Source of the DNA: Gadus chalcogrammus
Lineage: Eukaryota; Chordata; Actinopteri; Gadiformes; Gadidae
DNA length: 64,000 nt
Direction: 5' to 3'
Assembly: GCF_026213295.1 (NCBI RefSeq)
Contig: NC_079419.1
Location: 14,386,990 to 14,450,989 of the forward strand
The notes below the pieces were generated by a model. That model did not search any database. It saw nothing but the letters and a program-made list of their open reading frames with translations, and had not been told where the DNA came from. A program made the position numbers and the translations under genes. Each line of letters begins with the position of its first letter. Position 1 is the first letter of the stretch. This document shows, one piece after another, positions 30,114 through 41,778 of the stretch.

Positions 30114-30559
30114 TGCTGAACACAAACACGCGTCCATCTCCCTTAGACCAGAACACAGATATTTCTGACAGAACACATGAACTCATCACAATATTTATTT
30201 CCTTTAATTATACATGTTTACCATTTTTTATTTAAAAATATGAAAATATTTTTGCAGCAGGTACTATTGTCATATTATTTTGAATAATTTGGTTTAAATT
30301 GTGGGGTATATTTGTAGCTTTTATCAGCATGGCTCATTAAATTAAAAACCATCAGTTCTTCAGCTTTTATTCTCCCTAAATTGATTCTGAGGGAGCCACT
30401 ATCCACCCCTAGAGGTCAGTATTATCAAGTAGGTGTCTAACCATTTCATCAACATGTTTGGTCATTGTGTCTTTAACAGCTGGAATCACTAAGAGATAAG
30501 TCTCATCCTTGAGCTGAACACCAGATAGTTTCTCCCGTTGCTGTACTCCTGCTGTTGAG

Positions 30560-31180
30560 ATGGAAACCTGGCTGTGGATTATTATGGCTGCACTTCTATC
30601 TGGTGAGATGAAAACCTAATTTTCCACACTACAAATATATCTGAATCATCAATTATATTATTATTATCATTGGTCAAAAGATGTTATAGACATTTTATTC
30701 AGTTGTATTCTTTATGGTTCATGTTAATCTCTCATCAATTTTGTGGACTCATCCTAGTTCTCACTCTTTCACTGGCTAACTCTTTAAAGACTCTTGTCTT
30801 TAAAGCCTGTGCAATGTCTTTCATCATTGATCTTGAATGATTAATATATTAATCTACATCTTCTATTCTTCCCCAGAGTGTAAAGGAGGAGACAGAGTGA
30901 TCCAGCCCAGAGAGGATGTCATTTCTACTGAAGGACTCACAGTTAGTCTTAACTGTACATTTGTGACCATGAGCACAAATGTGTATTTGTTCTGGTACAA
31001 ACAACAAGTCAAGGACTTCCCAAGGCTCTTGCTACGACGATTTACAATTGGAGAAGGAGATAATGCTGAAGAGTTCCACAAAGAGAGATTTGATGCCAAA
31101 ATCCAAAACACATCAGTTCCTCTGAGCATCCAGAACCTGCAGCTGTCTGACTCTGCTCTGTACTACTATGCTCTGAAGCC
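30560..31180 (+). pseudogene. V16, family B V segment with Cys104 replaced by Tyr
   Basis: Leader 30560-30602 (METWLWIIMAALLS), V exon 30877-31180 starting ECKGGDRVIQPRED. Splice sites, Cys23 (LNCTF), FWYKQQ and RSS (31181-31218) are fine, but the second disulfide cysteine is Tyr (SALYYYAL, TAT). Its duplicate V29 keeps TGT, so one G-to-A change after the duplication probably inactivated it. The frame is open, so it is classed as a probable pseudogene only for the missing Cys104. Confidence 0.85.
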
Positions 31181-31585
31181 CACAGTGACAGGAAACACAG
31201 ACTCCCTGTACAAAAACCTGCTGAACACAAAAAACACTTCCCTCTACCCCTGAAACCAGTACACAGACATTTCTGACTTAGCACGATATTAATCATAACA
31301 ATGAACTCCTAATTATTCATCCATGTTCACCATAATCCAGATATCTAAACATTTGTCTGCATTTTTTTTATTTACAATATCTTGTTTGAAACATTCACGT
31401 TAAAATAGTTTATTTTATTTATTTATAATTTATGACTTATTAAACTAACAACTCATCGATTCTGAAGGTAAGGTCTCACATCCACCCCTAGAGGCCAGTA
31501 TTATCAAGTAGGTGTTTAACTATTTCATCAACATGTTTGGTCATTGTGTCTTTAACAGCTGGTACCATGAAGAGAATAAGTCTCA

Positions 31586-32330
31586 AGGTGCGGCCACACT
31601 GAACGCGTTACGCGCGTTAGAGGCGTTGATAATCTGCGTTTTTGCATAGGGAACTATTGGTTAAGGCGCTTAGATGCGTTACACGCGCTATAGCAGCCCG
31701 TTAGGCGTGTTTTACTCATCTAAATAACGCGCCCAACGCACCAACGCGCCCAACGCACTAACGCACAGAGTTAAAAAAATTTAACTTTTGACGCGCCTAC
31801 ACGTGATGCTTAGCCGGGGTAGCCAATCAGCGTTGAGCTTGACCCGATGTCACTGGCAGAGAGACGGAGGACGCTCAGAAGCAGAAAAAACATGGACGAC
31901 CAAGGCATCGTTTCAGTATGTGCTGAAACGATGAGGAGGTGGTGAAACTCACCCAGCTGTGAGCACCGAGGATGTCATGCACTAGAGTTTAGATTCCCTG
32001 CCCGAGCCTGAGCCCGACCTGACCCGGCCGGACCCGAATTTCTCTATTAATCAACACGACGAATGCTGGTAACGAATAAATTGTAAAAAGACACACTATG
32101 TGAAGTTATTTTTTCGTTTTGGCAAGTAGCCTTGTAATAAGCGGGGTAATGTATAGAACGTCGCCGGTCATTATCGCGAAGCAAGACCCTTCTGCTGGGC
32201 GGGCTCATCTAGCTGCGTAGGCGCGTTAGGAGTGTTGAACCATTTTTGTGACACACATTGATCAAGCGTCAGGTTAGGCGCGTTACGGGCGTAATCTCAC
32301 GGGCGTAACGCGTTCAGTGTGGCCGCACCT
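31586..32330. mobile_element. MITE with 3-bp TCA duplication, copy 1
   Basis: Inverted ends AGGTGCGGCCACACTGAACG are flanked by TCA (31583-31585 and 32331-32333). The empty site AGTCTCATACTTG is seen in other METW flanks, which proves the boundaries. A 3-bp TSD suggests PIF/Harbinger. It lies in the promoter flank of V17, between the AGAGAATAAGTCTCA block and the leader. No coding potential. Confidence 0.85.
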
Positions 32331-32387
32331 TCATACTTGGGCTGAACACCAGATAGTTTCTCCTGTCACAGTAGACCTGCTGTTGAG

Positions 32388-32868
32388 ATGGAAACCTGGC
32401 TGTTGATTATTATTGCTGCACTTCTATCTGGTAAGAGGAAAAGCTCATGTTACACACTGTATATATGACTGAATTATCAGACATTTAATTATAATAATGA
32501 ATTATTCAATGTTTTTAACATCTTATTCTGATTTTTATGGTCCATGTTAATCTAACACATCCATTCCAGGACTGATAGCTGGGGACTCCATCTCTCCTGA
32601 TGAACCGAAAGTCAGTGGAAAAGAGGGAGCATCTGTAACACTCAGATGCTCCTATGAAACAAGCTATAATTATGTTTACCTTTACTGGTACAGACATCGT
32701 TCTAACCAGGCTCCTCAGTTTATACTCTGGAAAGGAGCAAGATCAGAGAATAATGAACATATTCCTGACACTCGTTATCAGTCCACGACATCCAGAGCAT
32801 CAACTGAACTCACCATAACCCAGCTAAATCTGGCAGACACAGCTCTCTACTACTGTGCTCTTTGGAGA
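32388..32868 (+). CDS. V17, family C TCR alpha/delta V segment
   Basis: Leader 32388-32430 (METWLLIIIAALLS), V exon 32570-32868 starting LIAGDSISPDEPKVSG. It has LRCSY, LYWYRHRSNQAPQFIL and ADTALYYCALWR. RSS 32869-32907 has the 23-bp family C spacer and ACATAAACC. Intact. The 745-bp MITE at 31586-32330 separates it from the distal part of its conserved flank, so expression may be altered. Confidence 0.92.
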
Positions 32869-32907
32869 CACAGTGATAGAAAGTGTGGAGGAGCCTTTAC
32901 ATAAACC
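32869..32907 (+). other. V17 recombination signal, reference for family C
   Basis: CACAGTG (32869-32875), 23-bp spacer starting ATAGAAAGTGTGGAGGAGCC, then ACATAAACC (32899-32907). Shared with little change by V17, V20, V24, V30 and V38, and distinct from the spacer of the other families. Confidence 0.9.
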
Positions 32908-33562
32908 TGAAGGCAATGATCTCTATATTCTTCAAAGACTAGGGAAGCGGTAATCCCACCACACCTTTCTATCAGATGGATGGTGGATCTTCATGGTTGA
33001 TCAGAGACACTGTGGTTGCACCTGTTAATGATCCACTGTAGCATGACTCCCATGAGTAGGTAATCTAAATAAAACAACCATCAGCTGTATGACTGAACAC
33101 AAACACACTATGTTAAGACAGTCAATGACGGAGTAAACGTTAAATAATAAAAAAATATTTTTAGGTTTCTATGAGAACGAGAATTGTCCCACCCCTTTCG
33201 GTAAGGAATTACAGCGATATAAAATGCCTAAACTCAATAAACATGTAACATTCATATTTTGAGCGCAAATTACTCATTTGTATCTAAAAATTGTATATAT
33301 GTACATGAGGAGATGGAGTGACTACAGCGGTTCTCGTTGAGTTTTTAAAGCCAGAGCTCCTGTCGCTCTTCTTCCTGAGTCCTCGTAGTCTCCACAGAGC
33401 CAGTAAAGTAAACGGTATTCTCCTGTCTCATTCAGTCCTTGGTGCCACTCTAGCAGGAGGTGGAGCTTGACAGGCAGCACATCAGAAACAATCCGTCCAA
33501 GTACAGCTTTTACACCCTTGATTGCTGCTGCTTTACAACATCTGCTTGGTCCACTATTAGGT

Positions 33563-34021
33563 ATGCAGCTCTTCATGTTGGTGGTTTTATTCACTGGGTT
33601 TACTGGTGAGTTCTGCTTTAGCAGCGCTGTCCTAATTCGGACATGGACCTCAATACAGGTTTAGCAGTTCATGGCAACATGTTTACGGATTAACCTTCTG
33701 TTTTACAGGTGTTTATAGTGTGGTCCTCCCTCCTGACAAGAAGGAACTGAACAGTTTAGAAGATACGACTGCTTCTCTGTCCTACAGGCTCTCTCAAAAG
33801 GCTGAAATTAATGATAATTTCTTCTGGTACCGTCAGTATCCCGGAGAACCTCCACAGTTCCTGCTGTACATCTCAGGGTTTGGTAACAACAGGACAGCTG
33901 AGTCTCTTGGTTCAGACAAAAGGTTTTCTACTGAACTGACTAAAGAGAAGACTGGAGTGGATCTGAAGATCTCCTCTGTTGCAGTGACAGACTCTGCTCT
34001 GTACTACTGTGCTCTGAGGCC
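33563..34021 (+). CDS. V18, chimeric V: family D leader with family E V exon
   Basis: Leader 33563-33605 is the family D peptide MQLFMLVVLFTGFT with the D promoter block upstream. It is followed, after a 103-bp composite intron, by an E exon (33709-34021) starting VYSVVLPPDKKE. The phase is preserved (G, then GT). The D exon, its RSS and the E leader have been deleted. It has LSYRLS (no Cys23), FFWYRQYP and YYCAL. RSS 34022-34059 has one spacer change. Open and probably expressible. Confidence 0.9.
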
Positions 34022-34518
34022 CACAGTGACAGGAAACACACACTCCCTGTACAAAAACCTGCTGAGCACAAAACACTCTTCCATCTCCCCCTGAGACTCG
34101 ATCAATGACATTTCTGACTTTACACATGATTTCATCGCAATATTTATAGTCTGATTAATTATACATGTTTACCATTTTTCAATTTTATTATTTTTTTTTA
34201 TATTTTTTCAGTAAGTTCACTTGCTTTATTATTTTTAATGATTTGGTTTGAATAGTGTGTTATATTTCTAGCTTTTATCCACATGGCTCATTCAATTAGA
34301 AACCATCTATGTTTCAACAGTTACTCTTCTTAAAGTGAACATGAAGGTGAGTTCTCTTATCCACCCCTAGAGGTCAGTATCATCAAGTAGGTGTTTTACT
34401 ATTTCCTCAACATGTTTGGTCATTGTATCTTTTAGAGCTGGTACCATGAAGAGAATAAGACTCACACTTGAGCTGAACACCAGATGGTTTCTCCTGTTGC
34501 TGTAGACCTTCTGTTGAG

Positions 34519-35114
34519 ATGGAAACCTGGCTGTGGATTATTATTGCTGCACTTCTATCTGGTAAGATTAAAACCGCATGCTTCACACTAAAAATATGCA
34601 TGAATCGTCAAAATTGTATCTAATTGGTATTGGATGTTTTAGCCATAATTTTCTGTTGTGTTCTTATCAACCATGTTATTCTATCACTTCCATAATATGG
34701 ACTCATCCTGGTTCTCACACTCTGGCAGGGTTTCTCTTTAAAGACTTGTTGACTCTCCTCTCATCATTGAACTTGATTGATACATTCATTAATCAACATC
34801 TTCTGTCCTCCCCCAGAGTGTAAAGGAGAAGACAGAGTGAACCAGATCAGTGAAGAAGTCATTGCTACTGAAGGACACACAGTTAGTCTACAATGTACCT
34901 TTGAGACTGACTATACCCCATATTTGTTCTGGTATAAACAACAAAGAAACGACTTCCCCAGGTTTGTGCTACAACGCTCTACATTGGGAGGAAAGGAAGC
35001 CGAAGAGTTCCCCAAAGAAAGATTTGATGCCCAAATCCAAAACACATCAGTTCCTCTGAGGATCCAGAACCTGCAGCTGTCTGACTCTGCTCTGTACTAC
35101 TGTGCTCTGAAGCC
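34519..35114 (+). CDS. V19, family B TCR alpha/delta V segment
   Basis: Leader 34519-34561 (METWLWIIIAALLS), V exon 34817-35114 starting ECKGEDRVNQISEE. It has LQCTF, LFWYKQQRND and SDSALYYCAL. RSS 35115-35152, consensus. Intact close relative of V13. The intron keeps the decayed MEHW-type leader near 34700. Confidence 0.93.
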
Positions 35115-35527
35115 CACAGTGACAGGAAACACAGACTCCCTGTACAAAAACCTGCTGAGCACTAAACACACTTCCCTCTCCCCCTGAGATCAGTACACAA
35201 ACATTATGCATAAAACACATCAACTCATCACAACAGTGAACTCCTATTTAATGATCCATTTTCACCATAATACAGATGTAGCAAAATTTGTCTGCAGTTG
35301 TAGTCTTTGCATAATCTTGTTTCAAATATTCACATAAAATGTGTTTATTTTATTTGTGTTAAATGCATGCGTCATTGAAGGTGATGGTGTGGTCTCATAT
35401 CCACCACTGGATGTCAGTATTATCAAGTAGGTGTTTAACTATTTATTCAACAAGTTTGGTCATTGTATCTTTAACAGCGAGCTGAACACCAGATTGTTTC
35501 TCCTGTTACCGTAGACCTGCTGTTGAG

Positions 35528-36032
35528 ATGGAAACCTGGCTGTGGATTATTATTGCTGCACTTTTATCTGGTAAGAGGAAAAGCTTGTCATGTTACACAC
35601 TGTATATATGACTGAATTATCAGACATTTTATAATAATAATGAATGATTCAATGTTTTTAACATCTAATTCTGTTGTGCTTTTTATGGTCCATGGTAATC
35701 TAACACGTCTATTATGTGAACTTTTTCCAGGACTGATAGCTGGGGACTCCATCTCTCCTGATGGAGTACAGAAAGTCAGTGGAAAAGAGGGGGGGTCTGT
35801 AACACTCAGATGCAACTATGAAACAAGCTATAATTATGTTCGCCTTTACTGGTACAGACATCATTCAAACCAGGCTCCTCAGTTTATACTCTGGAAAGGA
35901 GCAAGATCATGGAGTGATGAACATATTCCTGACACTCGTTATGAGTCCACGACATCCAGAGCATCAACTGAACTCACCATAACCCAGCTAACTCTGGCAG
36001 ACACAGCTCTCTACTACTGTGCTCTTTGGAGA
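35528..36032 (+). CDS. V20, family C TCR alpha/delta V segment
   Basis: Leader 35528-35570, V exon 35731-36032 starting LIAGDSISPDGVQKVSG, with one codon more than V17 in that stretch. It has LRCNY, LYWYRHHSNQAPQ and LADTALYYCALWR. RSS 36033-36071: CACAGTG, 23-bp spacer, ACATAAACC. Intact. Its 3' flank is soon interrupted by repeat fragments from about 36220. Confidence 0.93.
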
Positions 36033-36219
36033 CACAGTGATAGAAAGTGTGGAGGAACCTTTACATAAACCTGAAGGCAATGATCTCCCTATTCTTCAAA
36101 GAGGAGGGAAGTGGTAATCCCACCGCACCTTTCTATCAGACGGATGGTGGATCTTCATCGCTGATCAGAGACACTGTGGTTGCACCTGTTAATGATCCAC
36201 TGTAGCATGACTCCCATTC

Positions 36220-36570
36220 CTTTTCATGGTCCCACGTTCCCGCAACGCAATGAACCTGCAGACACTTCGACACAGTCGTGAACGTTTATGGTTCCACGTC
36301 GGGTTTTAGTTAGCGGCCAATCACAGCCGTTGCTGCTGCGTCGCCTCGACAGAAGGTTATGTTTTTTGGGAGGCGCACGTGCGGCCCTTGCGGTGTACCG
36401 AAGGAGGGTCTGCAAGGACCCAAAATCACATTGTCTTGGGCCTACGCCGATCGGGATCATGAGCCAGTTTAAAATGATGCAGCTCATGTTAGGCCCCCTG
36501 ATCGTCGTAGGCCCTTGGGCTTCAACCCAGGTAAGCCTGTGCATTAAGGCGGCCTTGCCTACCTGCTCCT
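36220..36570. mobile_element. fragment related to the hAT element at 54.7 kb
   Basis: Contains GGCCTACGCCGATCGGG and ends GTGCATTAAGGCGGCCTTGC, the complement of the left end of the element at 54694-55136. Only this end is recognisable, so it is called a truncated copy in inverse orientation. Confidence 0.6.
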
Positions 36571-36745
36571 TGATGACCTGTCTCTGTATTCACTGTCCAA
36601 CACCTGCTTCCTGATGACATGTTTCGGTATACACTGTCTTACCCCTACCTGCCCCTTGATGACCTGTCTCTGTATTCACTGTCCAACCCCTACCTGCTTC
36701 TTGATGACATGTTTCGGTATACACTGTCTTACCCCTACCCTACCG
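36560..36745. repeat. minisatellite, about 44-bp half units
   Basis: Two near-identical copies of a roughly 88-bp block. Each is built of a CTTGATGACCTGTCTCTGTA half and a CTTGATGACATGTTTCGGTA half, separated by CACTGTC..ACCCCTACCTGC. Confidence 0.8.
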
Positions 36746-37396
36746 ATTACTCCTTTAATACCCTACATTTTAATGTTAGCAACATGAATGACTTATCAAG
36801 GTTATCAACTATATACCAGAGGCGGATGGCCATCGGGAAGATTGGGAGGTTTCCCGGTGGGCCGGTCCACTTTGAAATGTATTTTTGGCCGTGGTGCGGG
36901 GGCATCTCCTAGTGGTAGGAGCCCCACACTCCGCCCAGTGCCAGTGTATTTAGGCTACGCCAGCGATTCTCAAAGTGTGGGGCTCGCCCCACTGGTGGGG
37001 AATAGAGACGTGACAGGTGGGCCGCGACAAACGGGAGAAGATTTCTGATCCAATTAGATTTCTAATCGGAATACCACTTGACTTGCTTCACAAACTAGGA
37101 AATACCTGTTTTAAAGTCAGTGGCGCGTTGTTCAGATGCTATTTCAAGGGCGCATGCATAATGTCGCTTGTGCACCTCGCGCATACACTTTGCTTCTCTC
37201 ATCTACCTATAGCCACACATTCTTGGTAAATTATTTGGGAAAGAACAGCTGATACAGCGGTAATAAGTTGTACTTTTAAATCAATGCATCTGCAAACACC
37301 GTACAGCAAACACATATTTTCTTGACACAGACATCATGTACATGCCCATAACTTCTGGATTGATGGGTATTTGATTGTGAGAAAACATTGTTTCAG
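36746..37396. other. repeat-derived spacer with hAT-like fragments
   Basis: GGCGGATGGCCATCGGGAAG near 36820 resembles the left end of the 319-2297 hAT element. CGATTCTCAAAGTGTGGGGC near 36963 resembles another hAT end. No complete element or gene is seen. Confidence 0.5.
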
Positions 37397-37431
37397 AGTA
37401 CAGACTCTGCTCTGTACTGTGCTATGCAGCC
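37397..37431 (+). pseudogene. V21, family D 3' relic with RSS
   Basis: Only the last V codons survive (ACAGACTCTGCTCTGTACTG, then TGCTATGCAGC), with a 3-bp loss in YYC. The RSS at 37432-37469 is CACAGTG, a 22-bp spacer, ACATAACCC. The typical D-to-E flank follows and leads into V22. Confidence 0.75.
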
Positions 37432-37597
37432 CACAGTGACAGGAAACGCAGACTCCCAGTACATAACCCTGACAAAGAACTTGAAGAGCATTTGTCATTG
37501 AATTCAACTGTGGTTCAGGGGAGGGGCAACTGGAGAGGTAAATTCACCAGGAGTCTAGTGAAGAAACAGTATGTTACAACAAGGATACAGAGGTGGC

Positions 37598-37826
37598 ATG
37601 TTGAGCATCAAGGCTCCCGTGGTGTTTGAAATGATGTCAGTCCTCTTTCTACTTGTAGTTTGTAAATTAACAGGTAAGTCATAGCCTACCAGAAATTCTA
37701 GAGATTAAAGGGAACTTTTATCTCCATGGCAACACGTTTACAGATTAACCTTATCTTTACAGGTGTTTATAGTGTGGACCTCACTCCTGTCAAGCAGAAG
37801 GAGAACAGTTTTGAAGGTACAAGTGT
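37598..37826 (+). pseudogene. V22, family E V relic, truncated in FR1
   Basis: An intact E leader (37598-37673, MLSIKAPVVFEMMSVLFLLV, then VCKLT) and acceptor lead to VYSVDLTPVKQKENSFEGTSV. The exon breaks at about 37826, before the Cys23 position. Unrelated sequence follows, so the rest of the V and its RSS are lost. E leaders this intact without an exon could act as donors for leader exchange. Confidence 0.85.
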
Positions 37827-38264
37827 TGTTTGTACGAGCCAGAATACAGCCAGGAAGAATTTACACAAATAGAGGGGGAGGCTGCTGCGGCTGCAGCTGA
37901 ACAAGCCTTGCCTCTTGCTGAGGACGAGGAGCCGGAGCGCACCGGTTCGCTCTGTTCGCCTATAGACACTAATGGTGTGTTCCTGAATCCTCGGATGCCA
38001 GCCTTCCGAGTTGCACGTTTGACATCACTTCCGGTCTCGGAGCATTCATAGCGTTCCAGTTTGTCTTTGTGATTGTGGCATGAAATTTGCTAGCCGTTGT
38101 TTATTGTTAGCTACATTAGCCTCTTTAGCAAAACAGCCCGAAAACAAACAACACAACTTTACATTGTATTGCACGCACAGCAAGACCATGCAATGTAAAA
38201 ATTGGTGACCGGAATAAAGTAGCAATGTAATCAAGTGTGTAAGAGCATTTAAAATCGACATCGA
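37827..38264. other. unidentified insert after V22
   Basis: An open frame from 37830 (MYEPEYSQEEFTQIEGE, then an alanine-rich acidic stretch, ending at 38051) is not recognised. It may be a repeat-derived exon. Nothing supports a host gene. Confidence 0.35.
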
Positions 38265-39024
38265 TCCCATACAAAGTGAACGTATAGACGCGTATCTGGC
38301 AAATTTTTCGCGAAAGAAAACCGGCGACAAGTTTCGATTTATCGCGCCACACTTTCGCCCTGCACAGGCGAGCGCGTCCACGAGGATTTGTGGCGCGACA
38401 AATTCGCTCGAGTTGAAATTCGTGAACCGAATTTCACGTGATGACAGCCAACAGCGTTCAACAGCGTGGCCACTGAGTCACATGTGTAACGTAACAGCCA
38501 ATCAGCGTTCAACCGTCAAACTCAGTGCAGTGCAGTCCGGGATGAACTGCAGCATGGAGGAGAAAGTGAATGTTGCCGTTTGCGACTCCCGGAGCTCTAT
38601 ATATAATGCAATATTTGTATGCATAATATCAAGGCCAAAAGCTCTGTGCGCCTCCGGATGGCCGTAGCGCGGGGAGCTCTCATAGGGATTGGGCTTCTCG
38701 GGGTTTGTTTAACGGCGTTGCTATGTTTCCGGTCTTGTGTGTTCCAACGGTTTATTAGGTAGGCCTATCTAATAAATCTCTGTCTAATCAATACTTCATT
38801 CACTGCCTCTTCCGTGGTCATTACAATATTATGAATATACTGCGTTGGGTCCTCCGACGTCTCTCCCTCTTCCACAAAAGGTAAAGACATGCAATGGTGG
38901 TTAGCTTGTTGTGGCGCGACAAATTCTACAAAACTTGCAAAGCGACAGATTATGATGTGTGGCGCGACAAAACTTCGGCGACAACGCGAATGTGCGAAAA
39001 ATTTCGCATTTGGTGTGAACACAC
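38265..39024. repeat. tandem MITE copy 1, left end missing
   Basis: From GATCCCATACAAAGTGAACG to GGTGTGAACACACA. It is repeated about 800 bp downstream with high identity. The right end is the complement of TGTGTTCACACCAAACGCGA. The left inverted repeat is absent. Confidence 0.75.
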
Positions 39025-39029
39025 ATTAA

Positions 39030-39825
39030 CTGTGTGTTCACACCAAACGCGACAGGGCGACAGGATCCCATACAAAGTGAACGTATAGACGCGTATCGGG
39101 CGAATTTTTCGCGAGAGAAAACCGGCGACAAGTTTTGATTTATCGCGCCACACTTTCGCCGTGCACAGGCGAGCGCGTTCACAGCGATTTGTGGCGCGAA
39201 AAATTCGCTCGAGTTGAAATATTTGAACTTTTAGGCGAATTTCGCGTGATGACAGCCAATCAGCGTTCAACAGCGTGGCCACTGAGTGACATGTGTAACG
39301 TAACAGCCAATCAGCGTTCAACCGTTAAAGTCAGTGCAGTGCAGTCCGGGGTGAACTGCAGCATGGAGGAGAAAGTGAATGTTGCCGTTTGCGACTCCCG
39401 GAGCTCTATATATAATATAATATTTGTATGCATAATATCACGGCCAAAAGCTCTGTGCGCCTCCGGATGGCCGTAGCGCGGGGAGCTCTAATAGGGATTG
39501 GGCTTCTCGGGGTTTGTTTACCGGCGTTGCTATGTTTCCGGTCTTGTGTGTTCCAACGGTTTATTAGGTAGGCCTATCTAATAAATCTCTGTCTATTCAA
39601 TACATCATTCACTGCCTCTTCCATGGTCATTGGAATATTATGAATATACTGCGTTTTTCCCTCTTCCACAAAAGGTAAACACGTGCAATGGTGGTTATCT
39701 TGTTGTGGCGCGACAAATTCGACAAAACTTGCACAGCGACAGATTATGATGTGTGGCACGACAAAACTTCAGCGACAAGGCGAACGGGCGAAAAATTTCG
39801 TGTTTGGTGTGAACACACAGTAGTC
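39030..39825. mobile_element. tandem MITE copy 2 (TGTGTTCACACCAAACGCGA end)
   Basis: The left end TGTGTTCACACCAAACGCGA and the right end TTTGGTGTGAACACAC are inverted repeats. The interior carries GGCGACAAG and GGCGCGACAAATTC repeats and a block also present in copy 1. No TSD could be defined. Confidence 0.75.
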
Positions 39826-39829
39826 AAAA

Positions 39830-40440
39830 GTAATTGGATGTCCTCTTCTATCTCTTGAGGATGTCTACAATAGACACTGCCTCAGGAGAGCTCATAGCAT
39901 CCTGAGAGACTCATCCCACCCAGGCCATAACCTGTTTGAACGGTTGCCCTCTGGGAGTCGCTACGGGGCAATCAGATCAAAAACAAAGAGGCAAAAAAAC
40001 AGTTTCTACCCCAGAGCTGTAATTTCTCTAAATAATGCAGAATTATAAATTATTGCATTATCATACCAATCTGAACTTTGAAATTGGCTGACATTTTTAA
40101 TTATATTTGCTTTTGAATTCCTTAGCCTTCTATATATATATATTTTTTAAATAACACTTCTCACATTTTGTTTGTTTATTAAAAAATCTTTTTTAAAAAA
40201 CACACTTATTTTGAGAGCCTCTACCCCAATTTCGTTGCACTTTGTGCAATGACAGGATGTGTTGTCCAGGCCATCAGCGCTAATTACCCAGCACAAGATG
40301 GGCAGTACCATGGCTACCAGGAGACAGTAGATGCTCAAGATGTGACTATTTTGACTCTAGCAAACTCACCCTACACATTTTATTTTTGTATTATTTATTT
40401 TTTTTGTAAATAGTTCATATATAGTTAAAAAAAAAAATGC
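39830..40440 (+). mobile_element. LINE 3' end (RT ORF C-terminus)
   Basis: The frame from about 39899 reads ILRDSSHPGHNLFERLPSGS followed by RYGAIRSKTKRQKNSFYPRA, ending near TAA at about 40048. This is the characteristic C-terminal tail of non-LTR retrotransposon ORF2 (L2/Rex-like group). AT-rich 3' sequence follows. The 5' part is missing, as is usual for truncated LINE copies. Confidence 0.75.
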
Positions 40441-40677
40441 ACATTTATAATACATAGAATTATTTACTTCATATAACCTTCATATCTCCAACGGTGAAGT
40501 ATCCTTTTAAGTGAATATGAAGGTGAGATCTCTTATCCACCACTAGAGGTCAATATAAGCCAGAATTTGTCTATGTAATCAACATGTTTAATCATTGTGT
40601 CTTTAACAGCTGGTAGCATGAAGAGAATAAGACTCATACTTGAGCTGAACACCAGTTGCTGTAGACCTGCTGTTGAG

Positions 40678-41283
40678 ATGGAAACCTGGCTGTGGATAAT
40701 TATTGCTTCACTTCTATCGGGTAAGATCAAAACCTTAAGTTTCAAACGACATACCAGTACATAACTGAATCATCAATAACTTTATGATTATTTGTTAATG
40801 GATTTTTTAGACCTTGTATTCTATTGTGTTCTCTATGGTCCATGTTAATCTATCATTGGTCATTATGTGGGATAATCTGGGTTCTCAATCTCTTGCTTGG
40901 TAACTCCTTAAAGACTCTTGTTGACTCTCCTCTCATCATTGATCTCATTCATTAATCGCCATCTTCTGTTCTTCCCCAGAGTGTAATGGAGAAGACAGAG
41001 TCAATCAGACCGGAGAATATGTCATTGCCACTGAAGGACTCACAGTTAGTCTTCGCTGTACATTTGAGACCACTGACAGTAATCCCAGTTTGCTCTGGTA
41101 CAAACAACAAACCCATGACTTCCCCAGGTTCATGCTACGACGCTCTACATTTGGAGAAGGAGATAATGCTCCAGAGTTCCGCAAAGACCGATTTGATGCC
41201 CAAATCCAAATCAAATCAGTTCCTCTGAGGATCCAGAACCTGCAGCTGTCAGACTCTGCTCTGTACTACTGTGCTCTGAGGCC
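40678..41283 (+). CDS. V23, family B TCR alpha/delta V segment
   Basis: Leader 40678-40720 (METWLWIIIASLLS, GTAAG donor), V exon 40980-41283 starting ECNGEDRVNQTGEY. It has LRCTF, LLWYKQQTHD and SDSALYYCAL. RSS 41284-41321, consensus. Intact. Closest relative is V34, 12.6 kb downstream, which shares the ECNGED start. Confidence 0.92.
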
Positions 41284-41778
41284 CACAGTGACAGGAAACA
41301 CAGACTCCCTGTACAAAAACCTGCTGAGCACAAAACAATCTTTCAACTCCCCCTGAGACCCGATCAATGACATTTCTGACACAACACATGATTCATCTCA
41401 ATATTTATTTCCTGATTAACTATACATGTTTACCATTTTTCAATTTTATTATTTATTTTTATATTTTTTCAGTAAGTTCACTTGTTTATTCTTTTAAATG
41501 ATTCGGTTTGAATTGTGTGTTATATTTGTAGCTTTTATCCGCATGGCTCATTCAATTAAAAACCATCTAGGTTTCCACAGTTACTCTTCTTAAAGTGAAC
41601 ATGAAGGTGAGTTCTCTTATCCACCCCTAGAGGTCAGTATTATCAAGTAGGTGCTTTACTATTTCATCAACATGGTTGGTCATTGTATCTTTAAGAGCTG
41701 GTACCATGAAGAGAATAAGTCTCATACTTGAGGTGAACACCAGATGGTTTCTCCTGTTGCTGTAGACCTGCTGTAGAG

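Noticed and set aside
36619..36912. Leu/Tyr/Asp-rich repeat protein
   Set aside because: Arises from the 88-bp minisatellite block.
38265..39825. CRISPR-like array
   Set aside because: Two long tandem MITE copies, not short repeats with unique spacers; a vertebrate context makes CRISPR implausible.
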